Source: Iris pallida
Lineage: Eukaryota > Streptophyta > Magnoliopsida > Asparagales > Iridaceae
Reading direction: 5' to 3'
Length of the DNA stretch: 64,000 nucleotides
NCBI GenBank assembly: GCA_029216955.1
Contig: JANAVB010009598.1
Location: 24,821,861-24,885,860, forward strand
The notes beneath the pieces were generated by a model. It did no database searches and was not told where the DNA came from. It was given only the letters and a program-made list of their open reading frames with translations. Positions 48,701 to 61,530 of this stretch are shown piece by piece. The number at the start of each line of letters is the position of its first letter. Position 1 is the first letter of the stretch. The translations under genes and the position numbers were made by a program.

Positions 48701-51496
48701 TGTAATGCCTGTGGTTCGTACTACGTATCTAGGTATACGTGTACGTATTTAGTCTCGTATTGCATGATTCCTTGCTTGGCTTATCTTGGCTTTTCATGGC
48801 TTGGTTTACCTTGGATTGGTTCGATTTGGTTCGGTTGTGAACCAAACCCCCTACCTACCACCACCACTACCATTTATTAACCTATTCTCCTTTCTCTTTC
48901 CTCATTTATTCTCCTTCTTCCCCACCATTAACTCCTCACCTACCTGAGAGAGAGAGGGAGAGCTTTGGCAAGTGCATCTTGCTTCATGGAGGAACCCACA
49001 TTTTATTGTTCCATTCTCTTCTTCACAACATTTTAACCCACTTTAGTACTTAGCAATTTTAAATTTCATGGCTAAATTCATGTAGATCTAAGTTTATTTC
49101 ATTTTCGTAATTCTTGGGCCTTAATCTACTTAATCTTGTTATTATCAAGTTCTGATGGTTCCATGTTGTAGGGAATTTCATTCTGTCCTATTTTGACCTA
49201 TGAAAGTTCGAATTTGGACTCTGGATGAAGGTTTTATGCAGCTTGGAAGCCATGGCTTGCATGGTTCTTCTTCTCGAAATAATGGAGAAGAAGGACAGTA
49301 CTCAGCCGCATGAACTTAGCCGTATGACTTCTCATGCGACAAGTTTTCTTCTTGGCCGCATGAGTTATTGAACTTTCAGCCGCATAAGTCCTCTCAGCCG
49401 TATGAACTATTCCCTGCCGCATGAAAACCCATCCACTCTCAGCCGCATGGAACTTGGACTTCAGCCGCATAAGACTCCGCTCATTCCCAGCCGCATAAGA
49501 TCTCCTTCAACCCGAGCCGCATGTGACCTATTCATTCCCAGCCGCATGAACTTTCTTGACCTGGCCGCATAAGTCCATCTCGGCCGCATGAGTTGAAACC
49601 CAGCCGCATGAAAACCCGCCCACTTTCAGCCGCATGGACTGAGTCGCGTGCACCCCACCTTACCCAGCCGCATGAACTAGTCTCTATTCTGTCGCATGAA
49701 GACCCGAGTCATTCCTGGCCGCATAAGAGTTAACTCCTGAGCCGCATGAGACCCTGCCCTTTGAGCCGCATGCGCCCTCCCTATTTCTGGCCGCATGAGC
49801 CCCATAAGCTTCCTGAGCCGCATATACCTGTTCTTCCTGAGCCGCATGAATATTTTCATCCCGGCCGCATGAGGACCCATTACCCCAGCCGCATGGCTCT
49901 CTCATAAGCTCCTTATTTGATGAGTTAATTATTATTATTTTATTATTATTGTTAACTCAGGTCTTGTAACCCTCAGTATAACTTGGGTCTCTTGATAGAA
50001 TGCTTGTACTATGTTACCATGTACTTATACCATGAACACGACAGTGACCCGTAGTGGTGCACTCTTGACAAGTAACATGACATGATAGTAGCCCACCGTG
50101 GCGCACTCCTGACAAGTAAACCTGATGTAATATATCTTGATAAGCTGTTGCGACGACTACTTGACATGACAAGAATGAATAATCTGGACACCATGGGCGA
50201 TTGTACTTGTACAAATGAACCAATCTTGTCTTACATCATGCTTAGAATGGGACCCCTGAGTACCACGGTCAGGGGTACCTACTGAAATGGACTAAGGCTA
50301 ATAACTAGAATAGAACAGTAGTCATGAAGAGATTTTCCCAGCTACAGGCAATCTCGTTACCTGGGCGCACTTGGGATCTATAGCCTGCCGTCGAGTATGG
50401 TATATTTCCAGCACACTGTCATGTGTTGCACCCTTCAAGCCACTTAAGGGTACATACATTTTCTGGACGATGTACCCACCTGAATTCAACCCCTAATATT
50501 CGATCTGGGTAACCTGGATGGTCTGCAGGGCTTGTGGCGGTGAAATAATCTCGCTGCATCTTGCTAGTAACTAGGCCTGTGATAACCCTAGTTAGTTAAA
50601 GTGTCAAGCCGTACTTATTGCTTGGCCGTGATTGTTGAATGAGGAATAATCAGTATAGTCTTGTCTTGATCCTGTACAAGATGGTTACATGTCATGATTT
50701 TTTATATTATCTTGCCGATAAATGGTGGAAGACCAAGTTCCGTTCAGATGAAGGGTTACAACCCCGGTCCTTGTTTGGTTTACGGGTTGTAACCTGGTTA
50801 TCTGAATAGTCCCATGGTTATCTCGTCGTATATCATCCTGATACGTTTTCCTTATTTCCAGTTCTTACTACTTATTATTATTCTGTGTTAATTGTTGGTT
50901 TTAGTTCCTAAGTGAAGCTTCCTTTGTGGCACTTGCTCTTTCTGGGATCTGACCCAGCTGGTTTTGTATAGCCAAATACCGGAGCAGCTCCAGAGGATCT
51001 ACCGACTTTCCAGCCCGATGGTGACCACCAGGCGTAACCAGGACAACGAGTGGGTTTCTTTTGTTCACCCACTTTGTTGTAAAAATATTCTTTTGAGGCG
51101 TTTAGCCGACGAGCACATGTTTAGCTCAATTGCACCTTTACTTACTGTCTGCCTACGGGCTGTAACATGATTGGCAGATCCTAGGGTTGATCATGTATGA
51201 CTAAACTCTTGCTAGTCCTGACATTTTGTAATGACTAGCTTCATGATCAGCTGAATATGTAATGTTTGGGACGTCTTACTATTGTATATTTGGTGATCTT
51301 ACATCTTGTAACTATTAATACTTGCTTGTGATTGAGACACTAGGCTTGTTCATGACCTTAAGAGACTGTTGGCTTGTAGTTAAACCCTCATGTATCTAGA
51401 CAGCCGTGACCGTATAGCAAGGTGGGTTGCACTTCTATATACGTAGCTGGCTATGTCTGCCTCCGCTCTCCAGTATTCTGGTTCTGGGGCGTGACA
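48701..51496 (+). mobile_element. Solo LTR H
   Basis: It starts TGTAATGCC and ends GGGCGTGACA, with GAGGT immediately on both sides (48696-48700 and 51497-51501). The insertion splits gag of E between 'EERQVHL' and 'VAYKLKG'. The 2.8-kb LTR has no internal region or second copy, so LTR-LTR recombination is likely. It contains the CGCATG motif array (49300-49895). The GTGACA end relates it loosely to the Tekay-like LTRs. Confidence 0.85.
49300..49895. repeat. Array of about 26 GCCGCATGA motifs in solo LTR H
   Basis: The short motif GCCGCATGA (variants GCCGCATAA, GCCGTATGA, GCCGCATGG) recurs every 18-30 bases with unrelated, pyrimidine-rich spacers. Only the motif is conserved, not the spacer length or sequence, so it is not an ordinary tandem repeat. 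Confidence 0.9.
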
Positions 51497-51501
51497 GAGG
51501 T

Positions 51502-51620
51502 GAACCTGCCTCTCTTCGGGGATGTTCATATACACGAAGAAGCGTTCTACTTCTGTGAGCCAATCAAGGAAGTCTTCAATGTGTAGTCGACCGTTAAAAA
51601 AGGGAAGATCCATCTTCAGT
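51502..51620 (-). pseudogene. Gag fragment of element E, N-terminal side
   Basis: '[20 protein letters not shown]' and '[18 protein letters not shown]' are the start of the gypsy gag domain. The frame is continuous with 48700 downward once solo LTR H is set aside. Upstream a stop and the organelle-like segment interrupt it. Confidence 0.85.
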
Positions 51621-51639
51621 TAATCTAGAATCGATTTAC

Positions 51640-52470
51640 ACCCCTGTTTAGGTATATTGACTCATTGGCTTAAAAAATGGAGCTTATAGCTCATTTTTTA
51701 ATAGAAGGATGGGTCTCCCCCGGGGTACCCCCGGGTCCGCCCCTTTGGATCGGCTCCTAAAGTCGCTCCTTCAATTTGACGATATCTGGGAGGAATGGTT
51801 TCCCCCCAGGACCCTCCTTTCCTGTTTAGCACCCCTACTTGACTCCCCGACCAGGCATGTTTATATAATAACGGAGGGGCTTTAGCCGCTCGCTCTCGCT
51901 CACTACACCCATACTTAAACTGCCCTTTTGTTTAGCTACAGTTTCTTTATCGCTTTGCTCCGTCGCACGGAGTCGACTGCAGGTAGTCATGAAGTACTTT
52001 ATTCTACCGTGGGGGGAGTGAGTTTGGCTTTCAGCTCTTCACTCATCGCCTCCATTTTTTATGGAATCTTCGGCTCCCTCGGGCTTGCTATCACTACCCC
52101 TCGGCCGCGGTATTGCTCTCGCTTCTCTTGGTAATCCCTTGTCCCTGAATCACGGTAGCTGCAAGTACTGTCATGACTACCCTTCGTCTACTCCTCCCTC
52201 TCCTTACTTTCTTATTTTCTTATACTTACCTGACTATCAAAACTCATATGGTGATACACTGAACTACCAGTACCTGAATGAACGAGTAAATCCTCCCATA
52301 AGGACACTCTTACCATAAATTCAGAGACGGATAGGTCCATATAGGCAGTGATCAGTAAGATAGAACCGCCTTGTCTTCGAGCAGGGTTTATCGTTGCTAT
52401 CTTACTAGCGGTTAAACAAATACCGCCATGCCAAAACCGACCGACGTCCTATACCATTCCAGTTTCGGGT
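51640..52470. other. Organelle-like insertion, probable nuclear mitochondrial DNA
   Basis: Composition and style change abruptly: GC-balanced, non-repetitive DNA with runs such as CCCCGGGGTACCCCCGGGTC and GCCGCTCGCTCTCGCTCAC. These look like plant mitochondrial intergenic DNA rather than an LTR element. The segment interrupts gag of E. No gene of known identity is recognised inside. The edges are approximate, and no target duplication could be identified. Confidence 0.4.
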
Positions 52471-53040
52471 TTGTGGTAAGTTACGGTCGAGAGATGAATA
52501 TCTTGAAGTGTTGGCTTAACACGACCTTCAACGTCCTCATCTTCAGCTTTGCGACTTATCCGTGTGTACGTATGCATGTGCGTACCCACGCCCGTGTGTG
52601 GATGTTCGTATGCGTAGCACATTCTTCATAGTCACCTTTGTCCCGTCGTTGGTATGCATGGCCTCGGCGTTGTTGGTTTGCATAGATGGTTTGGGGCCCT
52701 GATAATAGGATACATGCAGGCTGAAATCTTCGTCGTCGCTGTCTTCGCAGTATTCCTTATGAGATGACCAACTTTTGTGGGCACGTTGTGCGCGGCTGGT
52801 AGTAGAATGAGCGTTTGTGCCTCCTGTCTCTGTAGGTGGTATTTTGATGATATCAACCACATCATTAGATTTGGTTCCAGTACTATGACCAATTTGTCAG
52901 ACATGATATCAACTTTACTTGACATGGCTTCTACATTGCAGACAGGACATCGACTTTGCTTGACAAGGCTTCTATGTTGCCAGACAGGGCATTAAACTCC
53001 TCATGCATGACGGATTTCATGATTGTTGTCTGCAAAACAA
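52471..53040 (-). pseudogene. N-terminus of gag, element E
   Basis: On the minus strand a likely start near 53029 gives 'MHEEFNALSGNIEALSSKVD', a heptad-like region repeated after a frameshift ('SSKVDIMSDKL'). Then come 'VDIIKIPPTETGG', a charged linker ('EYCEDSDDEDFSLHVSYYQG') and 'NTSRYSSLDRN'. Frameshifts and stops are present. It lies just after the leader of E. Confidence 0.65.
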
Positions 53041-53084
53041 TGATTCCAATAATTTTTGAAAAATTGGAATCCTGGATCTGTAGG

Positions 53085-53098
53085 GCTCTGATACCACT
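53085..53098 (-). promoter_or_regulatory. Primer-binding site of element E
   Basis: On the minus strand TGGTATCAGAGCCC follows the LTR end after two bases. It is complementary to the 3' end of plant initiator-Met tRNA, the standard primer for this group. Confidence 0.85.
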
Positions 53099-54581
<1,483 letters not shown>

Positions 54582-54589
54582 TATTTTTA

Positions 54590-54701
54590 GGTTTTTTTTA
54601 GGGACACCACAACTTCTACTAGGGGGCAGCCCTTACTTAGGGGCAGCCCAAAAAGTGGAGATTTTACTAGGGGGCAGCCCACATTTTGCTGGGGGCAGCC
54701 C
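54590..54701 (+). repeat. Left terminal inverted repeat and subterminal GGGGCAGCCC copies
   Basis: The inverted repeat occupies 54590-54632. Four copies of GGGGCAGCCC end at about 54632, 54649, 54680 and 54701, likely transposase-binding units. The right end has two copies in inverse orientation. Confidence 0.8.
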
Positions 54702-54876
54702 AACCCCCCAAACTCTCATTTCCTCCCCAAACCTCATTTGCCTCTCTCTCTCCTCCAAAAGAGAAAAAAGAAGGGCTCTCTCTCCCTCTCCCAAAACCCT
54801 AGTCTCTTCTCATCCACCACTCTAATCCTAATTCCCCCACCAAATTTTTTTCAAGAACACTCCTACATTCGACGAG

Positions 54877-57586
54877 ATGACACGCAAGTCAAAGAAATCG
54901 GATTCTAGGTACATTCTTCCCTAATTTCTTCTATAATTTTCTACATTCTATTCGAAACCCTAGAATAGTTTTAATTCTCTAAAAACTTTTGATAATTTAG
55001 GTTTAGAATGTCTTTAGGGTTTATGAATGGCATTTTCGAACACGACAAACCTACAATTTTTCTTCAAACCCTAATCCTAGAAAACGACAAACTTGCGAGG
55101 CGTTTGTCTATTGGCCCTGAGTACAGTAGGACTGCCAAGCATGTGGCAGTCCACATGTAAACAAGGACTGCCAGAGTCCTGGAAGTCCTCTTTCAATAGA
55201 GGACTGCCAGGACTGTGGCAGTCCTTGTTTGTAATTGGACTGCCACATATCTGGCAGTCCTACTGTACTCAATTTTAGTTGTGGTCTGGGGGTGGGGGAT
55301 AGGGGGTAACAGTTCTATTTTAGTTTGTATTATTTATTAACTGTACGGTCACACAATCCATTGTTCTATAGGGGTAACAGTCCTCCGGACACACCAAAAA
55401 GAATACGCCCCACCGCGTCAAAGCGGAAGGAACGCACGGAACGTCCTCTTGAGCGTCCGATTACAATTTCCGAACCGGCGTGCTAAGGTCGGTCTGGGAC
55501 ACGGAGACCGCCACCGGGACCACAATCTCGGTCGAAGCAACGAGCTCGTACTCCTTCTCCTTCTTCCAGTGATGACGATGATGTGCCAATTAGCGAACTC
55601 CTACCACCACGTCAAGGTGGTTCTGCTCCATCTGAGGAGGGCGGTCCTTCTGAGCCGCATGTCCGTCCGCCACGTCAAGGTGGTTTTGCTCCATCTGAGG
55701 AGGCCGGTCCTTCTGAGCCGTATGTCCGTCCGCCAGGTTGCTCAATGTTGGCTTCTTTTGAGAACCATATTGCATATACAATATGTAAGAACCCGGTATG
55801 TACATTACTTTTGTAAGCTACCTGTTTAGTATATGATATCTATATGTATTTCATATTTTCTATGTTTTTATATGTTGTTTGATATACAGAGGACATATCG
55901 TATCCTTAGGGCTGTGAGTCACGGGAAGAAAAACCGTATCTTGGCCGTTTAGAAGCTTATCGGAGGCCGTCCAGGTTAAAATCGTACCGAGCGGTTTGCA
56001 TAATTTGGCAGATTATGCCTATAGGACAATGGATAGTGCCCTCATATCTGCCTTTGTGGAGAGATGGCACCCGGAGACCAACACGTTTCATTTCCCATGC
56101 GGGAAGATGACCATTACACTTGACGACGTCTACCAGATACTGGAGCTACCAGTTACCGGTCGCGTCATGACCAAAGAATATTACAGAAATAAAAATTCAC
56201 AAAATGGTACTCGAAGATCGTCAAGTTTGTCTCAAGTAACCTTGAACTTAAGGAAACTAGTTTTACAACTCTCCCCGGCTTCAAGAAATCATATGGAATT
56301 CCTCTATCATTTCTGGTGGAGCACTTCACGAATATGGAATTGGATGAGGATGATGATGAGTTGGTCGACACGGTGGCCCGTGCTTACATGCTGTTCGTCC
56401 TAAGAACGGTGGGCATTTCGGACAAGTCCGAAACCTCGATACATGCGAGGTACATGCTCAATTTATTATCCGTGGATGACTTCATTGATATATCGTGGGG
56501 TAGCAGTATTCTCGCCTATCTTTACCGCGAGCTCGGCATCGTATCCCGTGTCAGGACTAAGACAATTGCCGGATGCCAGACTCTGCTACATGTAAGAAAA
56601 CTTCCAACAATTTAATCTCGTATACTTCATTTTGTTGTTTATATTTTGTGACTATTAACTTATAAATTGAATAGGCATGGATATACGAGCACTTTCTGAT
56701 GCTCAGGCGGGGTGACCTTAACCCAAACTATTTTGAACACCTTCCTAGAGTGGCTCGATGGAGGCCGGCCCAGGTGGAAACCAAAGATTGGCAAATACTG
56801 GCTTCCATTCGTGAAGTACTTGACAATTTGGTACCAGAAGAGGTAATAAATTGGGACTTATTTTTTCATGTTAAGTTTTTTTTTGCTGTTAACTATTTTC
56901 CTACAGATATTTTGGGATCCATACCGGGATTTTTGCGAGGGGAGTCGTGCCATCCAACAAGTTTCTTTATTCCATGGCATGATCACATGCTATGATATCA
57001 CGGAGCCGTACATGCCTGATCGTGTACTTCGGCAGTTTGGCTTCGTGTAAAGTGTGCCGAAGCACACACTAAAGATGTTGGAACCTCCCCGCGGGATCCA
57101 ACCATTGAACTACAAACCGACGTATTTCGACTGGGTGACCGACTTCTACTCCGAGTGGCAAAGGCACCTGCTTGGGGAAGATGAGAGTCAACCGGTCACC
57201 CAGATGGCCGACTGCAGCGAGGACTACATGCCGTACTTCCGACGGGTCGGACATCCTAAGTTGTTGAACCCTACAAACCCAGGTCCCGAGGCCGTAGTAG
57301 CCGTTGGAAATCTTCCTTCGAAAAATATCTTGTATGTTTCATTGGTAAAGATGGTGAGTTCCGCATTAGTAATTAGTTTGAGATTTTTATGTTTGTAGAC
57401 TAAATTCAATTATACTTTCATTTACAGTCTAGAAGGGCGAAGGAACTGGCCAAGACACTTCAGAGCGCTTGCCAAAGTGACACTAGTGTCTTGGTCGCCA
57501 ACGAGCTTGAGCGCATCGACGACGAGGTTGAGTTCCCATTCATGCGTAATACGGAGTCTCGTTCGAAGGCCCGCCATGATATGTAG
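54877..57586 (+). pseudogene. Plant mobile domain (PMD, MAIN-like) gene, six exons
   Basis: Exons: 54877-54908, 55381-55795, 55890-56591, 56675-56842, 56907-57353 and 57428-57586, all with GT-AG introns and mostly consistent phase. The N-terminus is basic (MTRKSKKSDS), then a Ser/Pro/Asp-rich region with two copies of PPRQGG-APSEE-GPSEP-VRP. The PMD core follows: 'ALISAFVERWHPETNTFHFP', 'KMTITLDDVYQILELPVTGR', 'SSILAYLYRELGIVSRVRTK', 'AWIYEHF' and 'EIFWDPYRDFCEG'. PMD proteins occur in transposons and in the host MAIN/MAIL family linked to gene silencing. Stops at about 55486, 55950 and 57048 and frame changes near 55945 and 56190 break it. It lies convergent to the transposase gene. Confidence 0.8.
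55120..55269. repeat. 150-bp palindrome in intron 1 of the PMD gene
   Basis: The arms start AGTACAGTAGGACTGCCA on each strand and meet near 55194. Each arm holds smaller hairpins with GGACTGCCA facing TGGCAGTCC. A transcript would fold into a long stem. Confidence 0.85.
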
Positions 57587-57649
57587 TATGATTGTCTGAA
57601 GTTGGCTATTTTGGATGTTGATATTTTTGGATGTTGATATTTTTGGGTG

Positions 57650-57875
57650 TCGAACATGTTGTTGGATACTTGTGTTGAAATAATTGTGTTGGTTATGTGT
57701 TGGATACTTGTGTTGAAATACTTCTGTTGGATATGTGTTGGATACTTGTGTTGAAATACTTCTGTTGGATATGTGTTGGATACTTGTGTAAAACAAATAC
57801 TTGTGTTGGATATGTGTTGGATACTTGTGTAAAACAAATACTTATGTTGGATATGTGTTGGATACTTGTGTTGAA
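57650..57875. repeat. Tandem repeat after the PMD gene
   Basis: Units of TGTTGGATATGTGTTGGATACTTGTG plus a short tail, about 38-46 bases, occur about five times in the 3' flank of the PMD gene. No coding function is seen. Confidence 0.8.
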
Positions 57876-57896
57876 ATTTGCTGTACAGGGCTATTC

Positions 57897-58508
57897 ATCT
57901 AGGACTGCCAGACCCAGGGCAGTCCTTCACATGTGCTAGACTGCCCTGGGTGTGGCAGTCCTAGATATAATATTCTGTGATCTAGTCACAGAACATTTCA
58001 TCTAGGACTGCCACAACCAGGGCAGTCCAACACATGTGAAGGACTGCCCTGGGTCTGGCAGTCCTAGATGAATTATTCTGTGATGAATTTATGTGTGAAT
58101 GAAATCATCACAGAACATTTCATCTAGGACTGCCACACCCAGGGTAGTCCAACACATGTGAAGGACTGCCCTGGGTGTGGCAGTCCTAGATGAATTGTTC
58201 TGTGACTAGATCACAGAACTTTATATCTAGGACTGCCACACCCAGGGCAGTCCAACACACGTGAAGGACTGCCCTGGGTGTGGCAGTCCTAGATATAATG
58301 TTCTGTGATGATTTCATTCACACATAAATTCATCACAGAGTTTCAGAGCTAGGACTGCCACACCCATGGCAGTCCTACACTGAAGTAGGACTGTCTAGGT
58401 TGTGGCAGTCCTAACTATAACTTGCTGTAACAGCAAGTTTTAGTTAGGACTGCCACAACCCAGGCAATCCTACTTCAGTGTAGGACTGCCATGGATGTGG
58501 CAGTCCTG
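57897..58508. repeat. Hierarchical palindrome array between two convergent genes
   Basis: Six hairpin units of about 67-70 bases start at 57897, 58000, 58122, 58226, 58349 and 58442. Each is itself a palindrome with arms like AGGACTGCCACACCCAGGGC around a short centre (CACATGTG in units 1-3). Spacers are also palindromic (TTCTGTGA...TCACAGAA at 57973 and 58197). The spacer after unit 2 is the reverse complement of the spacer after unit 4, and unit 5 is the reverse complement of unit 6. The array thus has symmetry at three levels. It separates the 3' ends of the two MULE genes. Confidence 0.9.
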
Positions 58509-58799
58509 ATACTGATACTCTATGACAGAGTTTCTCAAACTGAAACGCTGTGACAGTGAACAAATATAACACAGGTACACTCATATAACACAGATAACAC
58601 ACAGGTAAGCACATATAACACAGGTAGGCACATATAGTACACAGGTAGGCACATATAACACAGGTAGACACATATAACACATGTAGGCATAGGTAATATA
58701 ACTCAAATTTACTCCATATATATTACTGGACTTCATATTTCACTGTATACAAAAGTGGTCCTCCATATACAAAATGTCAAACTGTAAATATATATATAC

Positions 58800-61400
58800 T
58801 TAGTCGATTTTGACGTCATAGTGGTCAGCAGGTAAGTCTCTTGGCTCCTCAATCTTCAACAACTTCTTACAATGGTTGATCTGGTCAACGAAAGGTGTGG
58901 TCCAAGCGATGGCTTCGACCGGTGCTCTTTTGTACCAAACTGTTGAAGGTGGAGGAATCGGAGAATGAGCGATCATCTTTAGTATAACGAAGTGATCCCC
59001 GATCAGACCTATAGTACATAGGTTAGACACTCCGTGGTCCGTCGGAGGAGCGCACATCGAAAAGAATGTATTGTTAATATCCGGCAAGATAAGTACAACA
59101 GGTATCATGTACCTATTGGCAAATAAATAGCCGGCAGACGGACTGACATGTAGTAGTCTGTCCCGGTAACACTGTCGGTGCAAGGGATACTTACAAACAA
59201 ACTTGCAATGGTTTCTTCGCTTAGGATGCGGGAGTAGAATGGAAGACGAGTCTCTAACTCCTCGTACAGCTCCAGCCTCACCCGTCTCTATCTGTCTTTG
59301 TTATCATAACCAAGATGCCTTGCAAGGGCATTAAATCCGCAATGGCCATCACCGGGACATCGACAATAGACCAAATGTAACTTCGAAGCGCAGGTTGAAA
59401 TTTGTCAATATACAAACTCGTTGTTTGGCTTGCAACTGTATCTTTTCTTGGGAGGTCAATTTTCTCCATTTTTCGGCGAACGACAAGCTTGCCCTTCCGT
59501 GCGGGCGGAGCTTACTGTAAGCTTCATTCAACATGCTCAAAGTAAGATGGATCTCTCCTAGTTGACTCCAGCCTTCTCTTCTGTGAACTAGTCAATCTTG
59601 TTTGAGGCCTGCCTTTAGGATTGGAAACAACGGTCGGCTCATGCATTCTAGTAGTGACCGGATATACAATTTCTTGGATTTTAAGCTCAATGGACTGCCG
59701 CTCCGCTGCTACTGAGGCGAACCACCTTGCGTGGAGAAGTTTCACTTGTGTCAAAGAGAAGAAATCATCGTCCGTCTTTACCACAGGCATCATAGTCAAC
59801 TGCCTCCAACGTTGATCGACTGTTTCTACTGGAATAGGAATGGATTTACGGCGATATTCATTAATCTGATGTGCACAAGGGAGGCCCAGTGTATGTCGAT
59901 GTACACACCCGCAAACCTGGGGATCAAACCCGACATACTTTGACCTTTCAATCTCATCACATATTAATGTCAACGCCGTGTAAGATACCACGCGAGCTAA
60001 AGCATCTAACAGTACATCCTTTCTATGCTGATGCTTGACTATATTTAAGCTCATCTCAAATAATGCCTTAATTTTATTCACCGTCCGCTCTACCAATAGA
60101 TGTATAGCTTGCCAAACAGAGACAAAGTTGCCGAGAGATGATTTAGTTGTCTCTTCACTACAGAGTGTGCTCCTTCGACACGGTTGGTAGTTGTCGTGCC
60201 GTAATGCTTCACCAAATTCGTCCATGCTAAGACGAAGTGTTCTTTGTGCGGTTCAAGCTATGTATCTTTGATGTATGAAATGCATACCGGCTCTTTCGCC
60301 TCCTACTTTTCCTTGAACATGTACCATGCGGTGTCGTAACTGTCAATCGTAGAGGCTCGCCACACACAATTCCAATCATTGGAGAATTCTTAAAAATTTT
60401 GCATGTCAATTTTACCTTCCTCTTTCTGAAACTTCAACTTACATTAGGCTTGAATATTACGATTGACATGCCAAGTGCATAGCAATGTATCCGCTTGAGA
60501 AAAAACAATGCGAATAGCATTAATTAGGGCATACTCTCTGTAGGTCACAAGAACTGACGGCTCTGTATGACCGGTGTAAAGTGTTTTTAGTTTCTCCAAT
60601 GCCCATGTGTAGTCTTCAAGTTTTTTACTCTTCATGAAGCAAAATGCCACCGGGAATGTTTTTCGAGTAGAGGTGAATCCGATAATATGAAGGAGAGGCA
60701 TCTTGAACTTGTTGGTCTTGTACGTGCAATCAAGGACTAACACGTCGGCAAAAGACATTGCCAGACTTGTGCAATCGGGATGAGCCCAAAAGATTGAAAT
60801 TACTTCATTACTCTGGGGATGTCTTCTATGGAACTCAACGTAATGATTATCGGCAAGCAACTTCAGCACTTCTTGTATCGCCATTCTTGATTTGGTCCGG
60901 ACAGCGTTCGAAGAAGATAGGGCGTTGTATATTGACCTCATCATAGACATGTTCTTCTTATCTTCATGCCGTATGACTGAATATATTTGTCTCGGTGCAA
61001 CACCGGAAGTGGACAAGTCTTCGGCTATCTTCTTCTCCGTAGGGTTCAACCGTCCGACATACGGATGATCCAATAGTATCTCGACAATCTCATGATTGTG
61101 GGTTCCATTCTTCACTTGTACTGACCACTTCCCTTCTTCTTCGTTTCTAATCTGGATCGTGAATGGACAACCACATTTCCTCGTTCCAGCTTTCTTTCTT
61201 TAAACTTTATTTTGGATAACTGTGTCTTTCTTGTGCGATCTGAATACACCACCTCTTTCACAGCCAACCATCACACTGTGTCGTCTCGGGCAATTTTGGC
61301 ACGATCTGGATATCACTAGAACTAAGTTGTTTTCCCGTCCAACTTCTCGACACCATTATACCGCATCGTCGCTTGATTGAAACGAAAGATCGTTCCAAAA
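58800..61400 (-). pseudogene. MULE transposase (FAR1-type, SWIM) with OTU-like C-terminal domain
   Basis: On the minus strand: FAR1-type zinc-binding region ('VMVGCERGGVFRSHKKD', 'TRKCGCPFTIQIRNEEEGKW', 'VKNGTHNHEIVE'), the MULE transposase domain ('VLDCTYKTNKFKMPLLHIIG', 'LCTWHVNRNIQ'), 'TTTTNRVEGAHSVVKRQL' and a SWIM-type finger 'CGCVHRHTLGLPCAHQI'. Then come 'GRPQTRLTSSQKRRLESTRR' and an OTU-like protease region with the 'GDGHCGFNAL' box (about 59320) and 'GDHFVILKM' (about 58985). In the transposase the expected Thr-Asp-Arg-Glu reads Thr-Tyr-Arg-Glu (about 60540), so a catalytic Asp is lost. Several stops (about 60444, 60380, 60294, 59297) and a frameshift near 60180 break it. An upstream acceptor (TATTATAG, about 61459) suggests a leader intron. 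Confidence 0.8.
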
Positions 61401-61530
61401 TAAATGCCCTACATCGATTGCAATTGGAGCATGTACCGCAACATCGGAAGATCGTAACTCCTATAATAGAAGTTAAAAGTCAAAACTAAACAACTACATA
61501 AAACCAAAATGTAAGCATATGAAATTAAAA

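Noticed and set aside
49300..49895. Possible CRISPR-like array of GCCGCATGA with spacers
   Set aside because: The repeat is only nine bases, spacing is irregular and the setting is a plant LTR.
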